DNA from: an uncultured Pelagibacteraceae bacterium
GTDB taxonomy: Bacteria > Pseudomonadota > Alphaproteobacteria > Pelagibacterales > Pelagibacteraceae
Length of the DNA: 64,000 bases
Direction: 5' to 3'
Assembly: GCA_902530455.1 (NCBI GenBank)
Contig: CACAAD010000002.1
Coordinates: 1-64,000, forward strand
The position numbers and the translations under genes are program-made. Within the stretch, counting starts at the first letter, position 1. Each line of letters opens with the position of its first letter. The notes under the pieces are model-generated. The model had not been told where the DNA came from and did not search any database. It saw only the letters and a program-made list of their open reading frames with translations. Below are positions 1-9,507 of this stretch, in pieces.

Positions 1-1
1 A

Positions 2-142
2 ATTCTAAAAAATTTAAAACCTAACTATAAAAATGAGAAGTATTTAATTAAAGATAAAAATGGTAAAGTTATTCAAAAATCAGAAAATTTAAAATTGCTT
101 ATTGATAGAACCAGTTTAGGAAAAATAAAATTAATTAAGTAG
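2..142 (+). CDS. 3' end of a CDS truncated by the window start (hypothetical)
   Basis: Open frame from base 2, ...NGKVIQKSENLKLLIDRTSLGKIKLIK*, TAG at 140-142, convergent with the next gene. Confidence 0.55.
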   Translation: MLKNLKPNYKNEKYLIKDKNGKVIQKSENLKLLIDRTSLGKIKLIK

Positions 143-143
143 A

Positions 144-896
144 CTATCTTCTTTGACCAAAAAGTCTTAAAAGCATTATAAAAAGATTTATGAAATCAAG
201 ATAAAGTGTTAAAGCACCCATCACAGCTTTTTTGCCCATTAGTTCTCCGCTGTCACTTGCTAAATACATATTTTTAATTTTTTGAGTATCGTAAGCAGTT
301 AGACCTACAAATACTAAAACACCAATTATTGAAATCACAAAGTACATCATCGGAGATTTCAAAAATATATTTACTAAAGATGCGATAATGATTCCAATTA
401 AGCCCATCATCAAAAATGAACCTAATTTTGTTAAATCTCTTTTAGTTGTGTAACCGTAGATACTCATTGCTCCAAAAGTACCAGCTGTAATAAAAAAGAC
501 CCTAGTGATACTAGTGCCTGTATAAGCAAGAAAAATAGAAGATAGTGAAGCTCCCATTAATGCTGCAAATATCCAAAAAACTGTTTGAGCTTTAGATGCA
601 CTCATTTTTGCTATCCCGAAACTCATATAAAAAACCACACCAAGTGGTGCTAGCATTACAACCCAAGCTAAACCTGAATTATATAAAGTGTTACCTAGTT
701 GTGTAAGTCCTAAGATTTCCCCGTTCGGACCACTAACTACTGCCATCTTAAACAAAAGCAAAGCAACAAAACCTGTAAGAGCCACTCCTGAGGCCATATA
801 GTTATAAACTTTAAGCATATAAGCTCTTAAGCCCTGATCAATTATTGCTTCAGATGCTGAAGATCTTGTTGCTGAACTTTGTTTATTAATAGCCAT
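144..896 (-). CDS. Bax inhibitor-1/YccA family membrane protein
   Basis: Multi-TM protein with typical C-terminal ...LTAYDTQKIKNMY...LYLDFINLFIMLLRLFGQRR. Confidence 0.9.
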   Translation of the reverse strand: MAINKQSSATRSSASEAIIDQGLRAYMLKVYNYMASGVALTGFVALLLFKMAVVSGPNGEILGLTQLGNTLYNSGLAWVVMLAPLGVVFYMSFGIAKMSASKAQTVFWIFAALMGASLSSIFLAYTGTSITRVFFITAGTFGAMSIYGYTTKRDLTKLGSFLMMGLIGIIIASLVNIFLKSPMMYFVISIIGVLVFVGLTAYDTQKIKNMYLASDSGELMGKKAVMGALTLYLDFINLFIMLLRLFGQRR

Positions 897-967
897 AGGG
901 TTAATATAAGAAATTTTATTGACTTTTCAATAGGCAAATTTTCCTTTAAAAAAACATCACAGTTATT

Positions 968-2005
968 ATGAAATTCAAAAAATTAGGCAATACCGATCTA
1001 GAAGTGAGCCTTATTTGTCTAGGAACAATGACCTGGGGTACTCAAAACAATGAGAAGGAAGCTTTTGAGCAAATGGATTACGCGCTTCAAAATGGAGTAA
1101 ATTTTTTTGATACCGCAGAACTTTATTCAGTTCCACCAACACCAGATTCATACGGAAAAACTGAAATAATGATAGGAAACTGGTTTAAGAAAAGAAACAA
1201 CAGAGATAAAATAATTTTGGCAACGAAAATTGCAGGACCTGGTTGTGAATGGATAAGAGGAGGTGAAAACAACTTCTCCGAAAAAAAAATAGGCTTAGCT
1301 ATAGACGACAGTCTAAAAAGGTTAAAAACAGATTATATAGATCTTTATCAATTGCATTGGCCAGAGAGATCTACAAACTGTTTTGGCAGAAGAGAATTTT
1401 CTATTAATGAAAATGAGAGAAACTGGAATGACTTTGAGTCTATTCTAAAAGCGTTAGATAAATTTATTAAAAGTGGAAAAATTAGATATATTGGAATGTC
1501 TAATGAAACTCCTTACGGTCTATCAAAATATTTAGAATTATCAAAAAATAAAAACCTTCCAAGAATGATGTCAGTTCAAAATCCATATAGTCTGGTAAAT
1601 AGGACATATGAAGTTGGTATGTCAGAAATATCGATTAGAGAAAAATGTGGTTTGCTAGTTTATTATCCTTTGGCTGCAGGTGCGCTTTCTGGAAAATACA
1701 TGAATGGCCAAATGCCAAAAAATGCGAGAATGAGTTTATTTAAAGGATGGGAAAGAATGATTAATCCTTTAGCTATGAAGGCATATGAAGAGTATTCGAA
1801 ATTAGCAAAGGAAAATAATATTACTATGGTCCAACTTGCACAGGCTTTTGTAAATTCAAGGCCATTTGTAACTAGTAACATAATTGGAGCTACATCTATG
1901 AACCAATTAAAAGAAAATATTGGGAGTATTAATATTAAACTAAATCAAGATACGCTAGATAAAATCAATTTAATTCACAATAATAATCCAAATCCAGCAC
2001 CATAA
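968..2005 (+). CDS. aldo/keto reductase (Tas-like)
   Basis: MKFKKLGNTDLEVSLICLGTMTWGTQN..., DYIDLYQLHWPER, IRYIGMSNETPYG. Confidence 0.92.
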   Translation: MKFKKLGNTDLEVSLICLGTMTWGTQNNEKEAFEQMDYALQNGVNFFDTAELYSVPPTPDSYGKTEIMIGNWFKKRNNRDKIILATKIAGPGCEWIRGGENNFSEKKIGLAIDDSLKRLKTDYIDLYQLHWPERSTNCFGRREFSINENERNWNDFESILKALDKFIKSGKIRYIGMSNETPYGLSKYLELSKNKNLPRMMSVQNPYSLVNRTYEVGMSEISIREKCGLLVYYPLAAGALSGKYMNGQMPKNARMSLFKGWERMINPLAMKAYEEYSKLAKENNITMVQLAQAFVNSRPFVTSNIIGATSMNQLKENIGSINIKLNQDTLDKINLIHNNNPNPAP

Positions 2006-2049
2006 TACAAACCATTGAATTAGATTTTTTTTAGTATAAAAAAGCATTT

Positions 2050-2550
2050 ATGAAATTAAAAACCATAATATATTTTTTATTATTTTATTTTATAGCTTCA
2101 AATAGTTTTGCTAATACACCTAAATCCTCCGGTAAGTATAAAAACTGGGAAAGTTTTACTATGATGACTGATAAAGGAAAAGTTTGTTTTGCACAAACAA
2201 AGCCAGTCAAAAGAGCTCCTGCAGCGATAAAGAGAAAGGACTCTAGGATATTTGTAACATTCAGACCATACGAAAATATAAAAGACGAAATAAGTATTAC
2301 AAGTGGTCATACCTATAAAAACTCAACTGTTTCTGCAAAATCAGGAAAAAGTAACTTTTCTTTTTTTTCACAAGGAGACTTTGCGTGGTTGCTTGATGAA
2401 AATGAAGAAAAAAAATTTATAAAGTTAATGAAAAGAGCAACAGATTTGATGATTAAAGGTAAAACAAAAGATGGTGCTGAAACAACAGACCACTATTCTA
2501 TGATGGGATTTACTAAGGCTTACAACACAGCCAAAAAAGTTTGTAGTTAA
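2050..2550 (+). CDS. secreted invasion-associated locus B (IalB)-like protein
   Basis: Signal peptide, then W..F....GK.CFA.T.P and FVTFRP pattern of the IalB family. Confidence 0.6.
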   Translation: MKLKTIIYFLLFYFIASNSFANTPKSSGKYKNWESFTMMTDKGKVCFAQTKPVKRAPAAIKRKDSRIFVTFRPYENIKDEISITSGHTYKNSTVSAKSGKSNFSFFSQGDFAWLLDENEEKKFIKLMKRATDLMIKGKTKDGAETTDHYSMMGFTKAYNTAKKVCS

Positions 2551-3731
2551 TGAAAAAAATTGTTTTAGCTTACTCTGGGGGTTTAGATACCTCAATAATT
2601 CTTAAATGGTTACAAATAAATTATAAAGCTGAAGTCATCGCTTATACTTCAAATATAGGTCAAGATTTAAATAAGAAGAAAATAATTCAAAATGCAAAAA
2701 GACTGGGAGTTAAGAGAATTATAATTGAGGATTTAAAAAATATTTTTGTTAAAGACTATGTTTTTCCTATGATAAGAGCTCATGCTGTTTATGAAGGTGT
2801 TTATTTGCTTGGAACCTCAATAGCAAGACCTTTAATAGCGAAAAGACAAATTAAAATTGCAAAAAAATTTAAAGCTTTTGCTGTTTCACACGGTGCTACT
2901 GGAAAAGGAAACGATCAAGTTAGATTTGAACTTGGATATTCTTTTTTTGGTAAAGAAATAAAAGTGATAGCACCTTGGAGAGAGTGGAGGCTACAGTCTA
3001 GATCAGATTTAATTAAATATGCAAAAAAATATAAAATTCCAATTCCAAAAGACAAAAAAGGGGCTCCCCCGTTTTCAGTTGACGATAATTTATTTCATGT
3101 TTCGACTGAAGGAAAGGTTCTAGAAAATCCGAGAAATGCGCCTCCAGAATTTATTTTTCAAAAAACTATTTCGCCAGAAAAAGCAAAAAATAAAGCCGTT
3201 AAAATAAAAATAGGTTTTAAAAATAGCGATCCTGTCTCAATTAATGGAAAGAAATATAAACCAGAGTTTTTATTAGAAAAATTAAATAACATTGGAGGAG
3301 CAAATGGCATTGGTAGAGTCGATCTTGTGGAAAACAGATTCATTGGTATAAAATCCAGAGGGGTTTATGAAACGCCTGGTGGAACTATATTGTATTTTGC
3401 GCACAGAGCAATTGAGTCTGTAACTTTAGATAAAGCTACAATGCATGCTAAAGAAAGAATAATGCCATTGTATGCTGAATTAGTTTATAACGGCTATTGG
3501 TTTTCAAAAAAAAGACTGAATCTTCAAAAAATAATTGATAAAAAAAGAAATCAAGTAAATGGGGAAGTAATCCTTAAAATTTATAAAGGCAATATTACTA
3601 TTGTATCAAGAAGATCAAAAAACAAAGCTTATTCGTTAAAAAAAGTTTCTTTTGAAGAAAACAAAACATTCAAAAAATCTAAAATTGAGAAATTCATTAA
3701 ATTTCATTCAAAACAATTACATAAACAATAA
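2550..3731 (+). CDS. argG: argininosuccinate synthase
   Basis: KIVLAYSGGLDTSIILKWL; SHGATGKGNDQVRFE; ETPGGTIL. Confidence 0.97.
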   Translation: MKKIVLAYSGGLDTSIILKWLQINYKAEVIAYTSNIGQDLNKKKIIQNAKRLGVKRIIIEDLKNIFVKDYVFPMIRAHAVYEGVYLLGTSIARPLIAKRQIKIAKKFKAFAVSHGATGKGNDQVRFELGYSFFGKEIKVIAPWREWRLQSRSDLIKYAKKYKIPIPKDKKGAPPFSVDDNLFHVSTEGKVLENPRNAPPEFIFQKTISPEKAKNKAVKIKIGFKNSDPVSINGKKYKPEFLLEKLNNIGGANGIGRVDLVENRFIGIKSRGVYETPGGTILYFAHRAIESVTLDKATMHAKERIMPLYAELVYNGYWFSKKRLNLQKIIDKKRNQVNGEVILKIYKGNITIVSRRSKNKAYSLKKVSFEENKTFKKSKIEKFIKFHSKQLHKQ

Positions 3732-3752
3732 AAATTTGTTAAAAGAATAGAT

Positions 3753-4139
3753 ATGAATGCAACGATTCGGAATATTCAGTTAGTAGCAGTATTAATCGTT
3801 CTAGCTGCAACAGTTATTGCTTTCTTTCTTGAAATTCATGAAATGTATCAGAACAGGAACATAAGTTTAGCAGATCTGCTTCTTATGTTTATCTATATTG
3901 AGGTTATTGGACTAGTGAGATCTTATTGGGAGACAAGATCGGTTAGAATAACGTATCCTATGATCATCGCTATAACTGCTTTGGCTCGATTTATAATTCT
4001 TCAAGACAAAGACCAAGATCCAACAAATTTAATTTATATATCTCTTGCAATTTTAATAGTAGCAGCAGCAACCGTCATTATAAGATTTAGAAATAGTAAA
4101 ATATTAAAACTTGATTCTTCAAAATCTAACGAACTTTAA
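3753..4139 (+). CDS. PsiE-like (phosphate-starvation-inducible E family) membrane protein
   Basis: Four-TM small protein with LADLLLMFIYIEVIGLVRSYWE, typical of PsiE. Confidence 0.7.
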   Translation: MNATIRNIQLVAVLIVLAATVIAFFLEIHEMYQNRNISLADLLLMFIYIEVIGLVRSYWETRSVRITYPMIIAITALARFIILQDKDQDPTNLIYISLAILIVAAATVIIRFRNSKILKLDSSKSNEL

Positions 4140-4962
4140 AACATTCTAGAGTATTACTTAGTAAGCATGCTATTGTCATAGGTCCAACTCCACCAGGCAC
4201 TGGTGTGATTGCTTTTGCCTTACTTTTTACTTCATCAAATTTGACATCACCTACAATTTGACTGCCTATTTTATTAATTCCAACATCTATTACAATGCAA
4301 TCTTTTTTCACCCAATCAGATTTTACTAAATTCGCCATTCCTACGGCAGCAACTAATATATCAGCTCTTTTACATTCTTCTTTAATATCTCTAGACTTAG
4401 AATGAAGTATAGTGACTGTGCAATTTTCTCTTAATAAAAGTTGAGCCATCGGTTTTCCATTTAAATTAGATCTACCAATTATTGTAGCGTGCAAACCTTT
4501 AAGATCTTCTTGAACAGATTTTATAAGTTTAATACACCCTAATGGTGTACACGGCACGATGGCATCGTAGCCCGAAGCTAATTTTCCAACATTTAAAGGG
4601 TTAAAACCATCAACATCTTTTTTAGGATCAATTGAATTTATTATTTTTTTCTGACTAATTTGTTTTGGCAATGGTAACTGAACCAATATACCAGTAACCT
4701 CTTTATCATTGTTAAGAGATTTTATCTTATCCAATACTTCTTTTTCTGAAACTGTTTTAGGATACTCTATAACTTCAGATTTTATACCCACCTCTTTAGC
4801 CTTCTTTTGTTTATTTTTTACGTATATCTGACTTGGTAAATAATCACCTATTAATATTACACTTAGCTTAGGAACATCTTTTGTATTTTGGCATATTTTT
4901 GTTATTTCATTTTTAATTTTTTTTCTTAATTTTTCAGAGTGTGATTTGCCATCTATAATCAT
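4126..4962 (-). CDS. folD: bifunctional methylenetetrahydrofolate dehydrogenase/cyclohydrolase
   Basis: ILVQLPLPKQI, DVDGFNPLNVGKL, PCTPLGC, TPVPGGVGPMT. Confidence 0.96.
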   Translation of the reverse strand: MIIDGKSHSEKLRKKIKNEITKICQNTKDVPKLSVILIGDYLPSQIYVKNKQKKAKEVGIKSEVIEYPKTVSEKEVLDKIKSLNNDKEVTGILVQLPLPKQISQKKIINSIDPKKDVDGFNPLNVGKLASGYDAIVPCTPLGCIKLIKSVQEDLKGLHATIIGRSNLNGKPMAQLLLRENCTVTILHSKSRDIKEECKRADILVAAVGMANLVKSDWVKKDCIVIDVGINKIGSQIVGDVKFDEVKSKAKAITPVPGGVGPMTIACLLSNTLECFKVR

Positions 4963-4964
4963 AT

Positions 4965-5255
4965 TTAAAATAAACTCGGAGCTAAATATTCAAAAACTAA
5001 GTTCCTAAAAAATATTAAAACCAAAATCAGTATAACGGGTGAAATATCTATCGAGCCAAGATTTGGCATATATCTTCTTATGAAATTTAATGGAGGAGCA
5101 GTTAATCTATAGGATACATCTAAAACCGCATAAACAAACCTATTTCCTGTATTTAGAATATTAAATGCGACTAACCAACTTAAAACAGCATTAATTATTA
5201 AAACCCATATGTAAAGTGTAACGATATTATCAAACAAAATTAATGCCGATTTCAT
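4965..5255 (-). CDS. YggT family membrane protein
   Basis: Short two-TM protein with RLTAPPLNFIRRYMPNLGSIDISPVILIL. Confidence 0.88.
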   Translation of the reverse strand: MKSALILFDNIVTLYIWVLIINAVLSWLVAFNILNTGNRFVYAVLDVSYRLTAPPLNFIRRYMPNLGSIDISPVILILVLIFFRNLVFEYLAPSLF

Positions 5256-6346
5256 CAGTTTTTCTCCACATAAATTGATGTGCTTGGAAAAGCAAATGAT
5301 GCGCCATTGCTCTCAACAATTTTTTTAACTTCTACAGCTAATCTTTCTTTTACTTTGAGCCATTCACTCCATTCGTTAGTTTTGGTAAAACATCGTACAT
5401 AGAGATCTATTGAGCTATCAGAGAACTTATCAATCCTAACTGCATGCTCAGTATCCCCTCCAATTTTAAAATCTTTATTATTTTCAATATACTTCTCAAT
5501 TTGATCTCTTATATTTTTCAACTGATCTACTGTTGAGTTGTACTGAAGTGTAATTATCCAACTTATCCTCCAATTAGTAGTCTCGCTTATATTTACTACC
5601 GCATTTTCAGCGAACGATGAATTAGGAATTGTTGCTATTGATTTATCAAATTTTCTAATTACTGTTGATCTGAACCCGATTCTCTCTACAATGCCTTCTG
5701 TAATTCCCTCAACATAAATCCAATCACCAATTTTAAATCTTTTTTCTACTAAAACTAAGACGCCCGAAATTAAATTTTTAAATAAATCTTGAGCACCTAA
5801 AGCAACTGCAACACCAAATAAACCTAATCCAGCAATTATGGGTGCAATTTTTATACCCCAAATATCTAATGTCGCTGCAAAACCAAAAAAAATAATCAAA
5901 ATTTTATTAGCTTTTACAACCCAGTTTAATAAATCTTTTGATAAAAGTTCCTCTACCCTTCTTATTAGATAAGTAAGCGGTTCAACAATTTGGTGTATTA
6001 ACCAAAATATTAAAATTGTTATTAATGATCGGTTAATGTTATCAACGAAAACCAACATTTTACCGTCAAATTCCATATACGAACTTGCAACAAATATACC
6101 TAGAACAATGGGAATAAATTTTATTGGACCAGTTGAAGACTTTACTAAAGCGTCGTCAAACTTGTTTGATGTTTTAGCAACGTAATTTTGTAATCTTTTC
6201 AAGATGAAATTTGAAATTAAACCCCTTAATAATAGAAATAATAAAAAAATGACAATGCCAATTCCAATTTGTGTAAAATTAATTCCAGCTATTCCTTGCT
6301 GCCAAATTTCAATAAATAGATTTTTAAAGTTTTCAAATACGTTCAT
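5255..6346 (-). CDS. MscS-family mechanosensitive ion channel
   Basis: GLGLFGVAVALGAQDLFKNLISGVLVLVEKRFKIGDWI. Confidence 0.92.
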   Translation of the reverse strand: MNVFENFKNLFIEIWQQGIAGINFTQIGIGIVIFLLFLLLRGLISNFILKRLQNYVAKTSNKFDDALVKSSTGPIKFIPIVLGIFVASSYMEFDGKMLVFVDNINRSLITILIFWLIHQIVEPLTYLIRRVEELLSKDLLNWVVKANKILIIFFGFAATLDIWGIKIAPIIAGLGLFGVAVALGAQDLFKNLISGVLVLVEKRFKIGDWIYVEGITEGIVERIGFRSTVIRKFDKSIATIPNSSFAENAVVNISETTNWRISWIITLQYNSTVDQLKNIRDQIEKYIENNKDFKIGGDTEHAVRIDKFSDSSIDLYVRCFTKTNEWSEWLKVKERLAVEVKKIVESNGASFAFPSTSIYVEKN

Positions 6347-7047
6347 GTTATTCTTTCAAGTTCTACAATTTCATTCCCAGGATTAAAAATTTTGTTTTTT
6401 TTCCACCCAGCCTTATCCAAATAATCTACAATTTTTTTACTTATACACATAACAATTGATTGTGTCATCATTGGAGCTAAAGAATAATTAGCTACTATAC
6501 TGTTAAAACTCTCTGCGCTTCTTAAGGAATAAACGAATATTACGTTGGGTGGATATTTTTTAATTAAATCAATATTTGCATCATTTAAAGAGGTTATTTT
6601 CTCTGAAAAATAATTGATAAATTTCTTTACTCTAAATCCCTCTTTTGCAAGTTCTTTATCCAATTCAAGTGTTATTTGGTCTCCACAAATGTAGGCTAAT
6701 TTATCATTTTTCTTAAGCTCTTTTGTATTTAGAATTAGGTTCTTAAGCGCATTTACGTTTCCACTTGCAGATATTGTTTTTGTAAATCCATTTAATCTAG
6801 CAATTTTTTCAGTAACAGAACCAACACAAAAACATTTTATGTTTTTCTTTTCTCCTTTAATACTCAAATTTTTCACAGCATTTGAGCTTGTAAAAACTAA
6901 AGCATTAAAATTTTCTATATCTATTTTTTCTAAATTTGCACTTTTAATTTTCAAGGTCGGGATATGTATAATTTTATGACCTAAATTGAAAAGTTCTTGC
7001 ATCAAATTTTCAGCATCATTCAATGGCCTTGTTAAAATTATATTCAT
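6343..7047 (-). CDS. hemD: uroporphyrinogen-III synthase
   Basis: MNIILTRPLNDAENL..., VFTSSNAVKN, adjacent to hemC. Confidence 0.85.
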   Translation of the reverse strand: MNIILTRPLNDAENLMQELFNLGHKIIHIPTLKIKSANLEKIDIENFNALVFTSSNAVKNLSIKGEKKNIKCFCVGSVTEKIARLNGFTKTISASGNVNALKNLILNTKELKKNDKLAYICGDQITLELDKELAKEGFRVKKFINYFSEKITSLNDANIDLIKKYPPNVIFVYSLRSAESFNSIVANYSLAPMMTQSIVMCISKKIVDYLDKAGWKKNKIFNPGNEIVELERIT

Positions 7048-7958
7048 CTTTTTTTTTTATATTTGCCCTTAGATTGTTTTAATAGATCCTGTCCAGCAGA
7101 AATTCCTAGTTGTTCAGGAAATTTTTTATCTCCTTTTTTTTGAATTGAAAATGATTTTAAACCATCATCTGAAAACAGCTGTGAGATAATGGTAATATTA
7201 TCTCTATCTATTTTTGCGTAAGCACCCACAGCTGTATGACAATCTCCTCCTATAGTTTGTAATAAACTTCTTTCTGTTAAGGCACAAATTTTTGTATTTT
7301 TATCATTGATTTTTTCTAAAATTTTTCTGTTTTCAAGATCATTTTTTCTACATTGAACAGCTATAACTCCTTGTCCGGCTGAGGGAATAATTTTTTTTTC
7401 TGAAAATATTTCTTTAATTTTGTCTTCCAGATTAAGCTTTCGAATACCAGCTAAAGCAAGTATTACACCATCATATTCACCATTTTTAACTTTAGAGATT
7501 CTGCTATCGATATTTCCTCTAATGTTTTTAAATCTTAAATTTTTAAAATGTATTTTGAATTGAAGCTCCCTTCTTTTTGAACTTGACCCAATAATAAGCT
7601 TCTCATTATTGAGCGATTTACCTTTTTGAAGAACTATTACATCTCTTGGGTCATTTCTTTTAATGTAAGCACCTATCATTAAGTCATTTTCTTCAAAAGA
7701 ATCCATGTCCTTTAATGAATGAACAGCAATATCAATTTTTTTTTCAGATAATTGCCTTTCAATTTCTTTACAAAAAATATTTTTACCGCCAATATCTGAA
7801 ATTTTTTTATCATGAAATATATCTCCTGATGTTTTAATAGTTTTAATTTCTATTTCTATTTTTTGATATGATGCTGAAAAAAATAACTTTTTTACTATTT
7901 CGGCGTAAGAAAGTGAAAGTTTGCTACCGCGCGCACCAATTATAATTTTTTTATTCAT
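7044..7958 (-). CDS. hemC: hydroxymethylbilane synthase
   Basis: IGARGSKLSLSYAEIV, AVHSLKDMD, SSSKRRELQ, GGDCHTAVGAYA. Confidence 0.96.
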   Translation of the reverse strand: MNKKIIIGARGSKLSLSYAEIVKKLFFSASYQKIEIEIKTIKTSGDIFHDKKISDIGGKNIFCKEIERQLSEKKIDIAVHSLKDMDSFEENDLMIGAYIKRNDPRDVIVLQKGKSLNNEKLIIGSSSKRRELQFKIHFKNLRFKNIRGNIDSRISKVKNGEYDGVILALAGIRKLNLEDKIKEIFSEKKIIPSAGQGVIAVQCRKNDLENRKILEKINDKNTKICALTERSLLQTIGGDCHTAVGAYAKIDRDNITIISQLFSDDGLKSFSIQKKGDKKFPEQLGISAGQDLLKQSKGKYKKKR

Positions 7959-7996
7959 TTAAGTATTTTAAAGTTTATTTTATAATATCTAATCTT

Positions 7997-9073
7997 ATGA
8001 GAAAAAAACTAATTTTTTTAGGTATAGAAACTAGCTGTGACGAAACAGCGGCCTCAATAGTTCAAGAAAATTTGGATGGCAGTGCTAAGGTCTTGTCTTC
8101 AATTGTTTCTAGTCAGATTAAAGAGCATAAAAAATTTGGGGGAGTAGTGCCGGAGTTAGCGGCAAGATCTCATATTGAGAATATTGACTTTATAATTTCA
8201 AAAGCTCTTAAAAACGCTAGAATAAAATTTGAAAAAATTGATGGTGTGGCTGCCACAGCAGGACCAGGTCTAATTGTTTGTTTAACAGTTGGATTAAATG
8301 TTGGTAAAGCTTTAGCGGGTTTCAGCAAAAAACCATTTGTTGCTGTTAACCATCTTGAAGGACACGCGCTAAGTCCAGCTTTAAGTAATAAAATTAAGTT
8401 TCCCTATTTACTTTTGTTAATTTCTGGAGGTCATACTCAATACTTAATTGTTAAAGATGTAGACGATTATAAGCAATTAGGAACTACAATAGATGATGCA
8501 TTGGGTGAAGCTTTTGATAAAACTGCAAAAATGTTAAATCTTGGATACCCGGGCGGGCCTGCGGTTGAAAAATTTGCTAAACAAGGGGATAAAAATTTTT
8601 ATAAATTACCAGAACCAATAATTAATAAAGCTGGATGCAATTTATCTTTTGCAGGATTAAAAACAGCCGTTTTAATTCAGTCGAAGAAAATCAAGGAAAA
8701 TAAAAAACTTAGGTTAAATTTAGCAGCATCGTTTCAAGAAACCATAACTAAAATCTTAAATAAAAAAACTAAAGTTGCTTTTAGTGAGTTCAAAAAATTT
8801 TCTAATAGAAAAAATAATGTTTTTGTTGTGGCAGGTGGCGTTGCTGCAAACCAGAGTATTCGAAAAAGCTTAGAAGAACTCTCAAAAAAAAATAATTTTA
8901 AACCAATTTTTTCTGATCTTAAATTTTGTGGAGATAATGCTGCAATGATCGCTTGGGCAGGAATACAAAGATTTAAAAGAAAGTTATTAAATGATCTTAA
9001 CGTAGAGCCAAAATCAAGATGGCCGCTAGATAAATCTGCTCCTTATATGAAAGGGCCAGGTTTAAAACTTTGA
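7997..9073 (+). CDS. tsaD: tRNA N6-adenosine threonylcarbamoyltransferase
   Basis: LGIETSCDETAASIV, VPELAARSHIE, NHLEGHALSP, SGGHTQYL. Confidence 0.96.
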   Translation: MRKKLIFLGIETSCDETAASIVQENLDGSAKVLSSIVSSQIKEHKKFGGVVPELAARSHIENIDFIISKALKNARIKFEKIDGVAATAGPGLIVCLTVGLNVGKALAGFSKKPFVAVNHLEGHALSPALSNKIKFPYLLLLISGGHTQYLIVKDVDDYKQLGTTIDDALGEAFDKTAKMLNLGYPGGPAVEKFAKQGDKNFYKLPEPIINKAGCNLSFAGLKTAVLIQSKKIKENKKLRLNLAASFQETITKILNKKTKVAFSEFKKFSNRKNNVFVVAGGVAANQSIRKSLEELSKKNNFKPIFSDLKFCGDNAAMIAWAGIQRFKRKLLNDLNVEPKSRWPLDKSAPYMKGPGLKL

Positions 9074-9486
9074 AAAATTACTGGTTAATTAAATCTGAGC
9101 CATATGTTTGGTCTATTGATCAACAAAAAAAAGCTGGTGCAAAGGGTGCGACGTGGGATGGGGTAAGAAATTATCAAGCAGCTAATAATTTAAGAAAAAT
9201 GAAAATTGGGGATGAGTGTTTTTTTTACCACTCGAATGAGGGTAAAGAAATTGTAGGGATAGTATCAGTTATTAAAAACGCATTTATTGATCAAACTGAT
9301 AAAAAAAAAAGATTTATTGCTGTTCAGGTTAGGTTTGAAAAAAAGTTAAAAACACCGGTAACTCTTGAAAATATAAAAAAAACTAAGCAAATTTCCCATT
9401 TACCGCTTATAAAGCAGAGCAGATTATCAGTTATGCCTATCGACTTTAAAAGCTGGAAAATAATTTGTAAGATGGGTAAAATCTAA
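9070..9486 (+). CDS. EVE domain-containing protein
   Basis: NYWLIKSEPYVWSIDQ...TWDGVRNYQAANNLRKMKIGDECFFYHSNEGKEIVGI. Confidence 0.92.
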   Translation: MKNYWLIKSEPYVWSIDQQKKAGAKGATWDGVRNYQAANNLRKMKIGDECFFYHSNEGKEIVGIVSVIKNAFIDQTDKKKRFIAVQVRFEKKLKTPVTLENIKKTKQISHLPLIKQSRLSVMPIDFKSWKIICKMGKI

Positions 9487-9507
9487 AAAAAATAAAGAAG
9501 GTTTATC

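Noticed and set aside
1663-1881. Antisense ORF of 72 aa within the aldo/keto reductase
   Set aside because: Fully inside a strongly supported gene on the opposite strand; low-complexity, no family signal.
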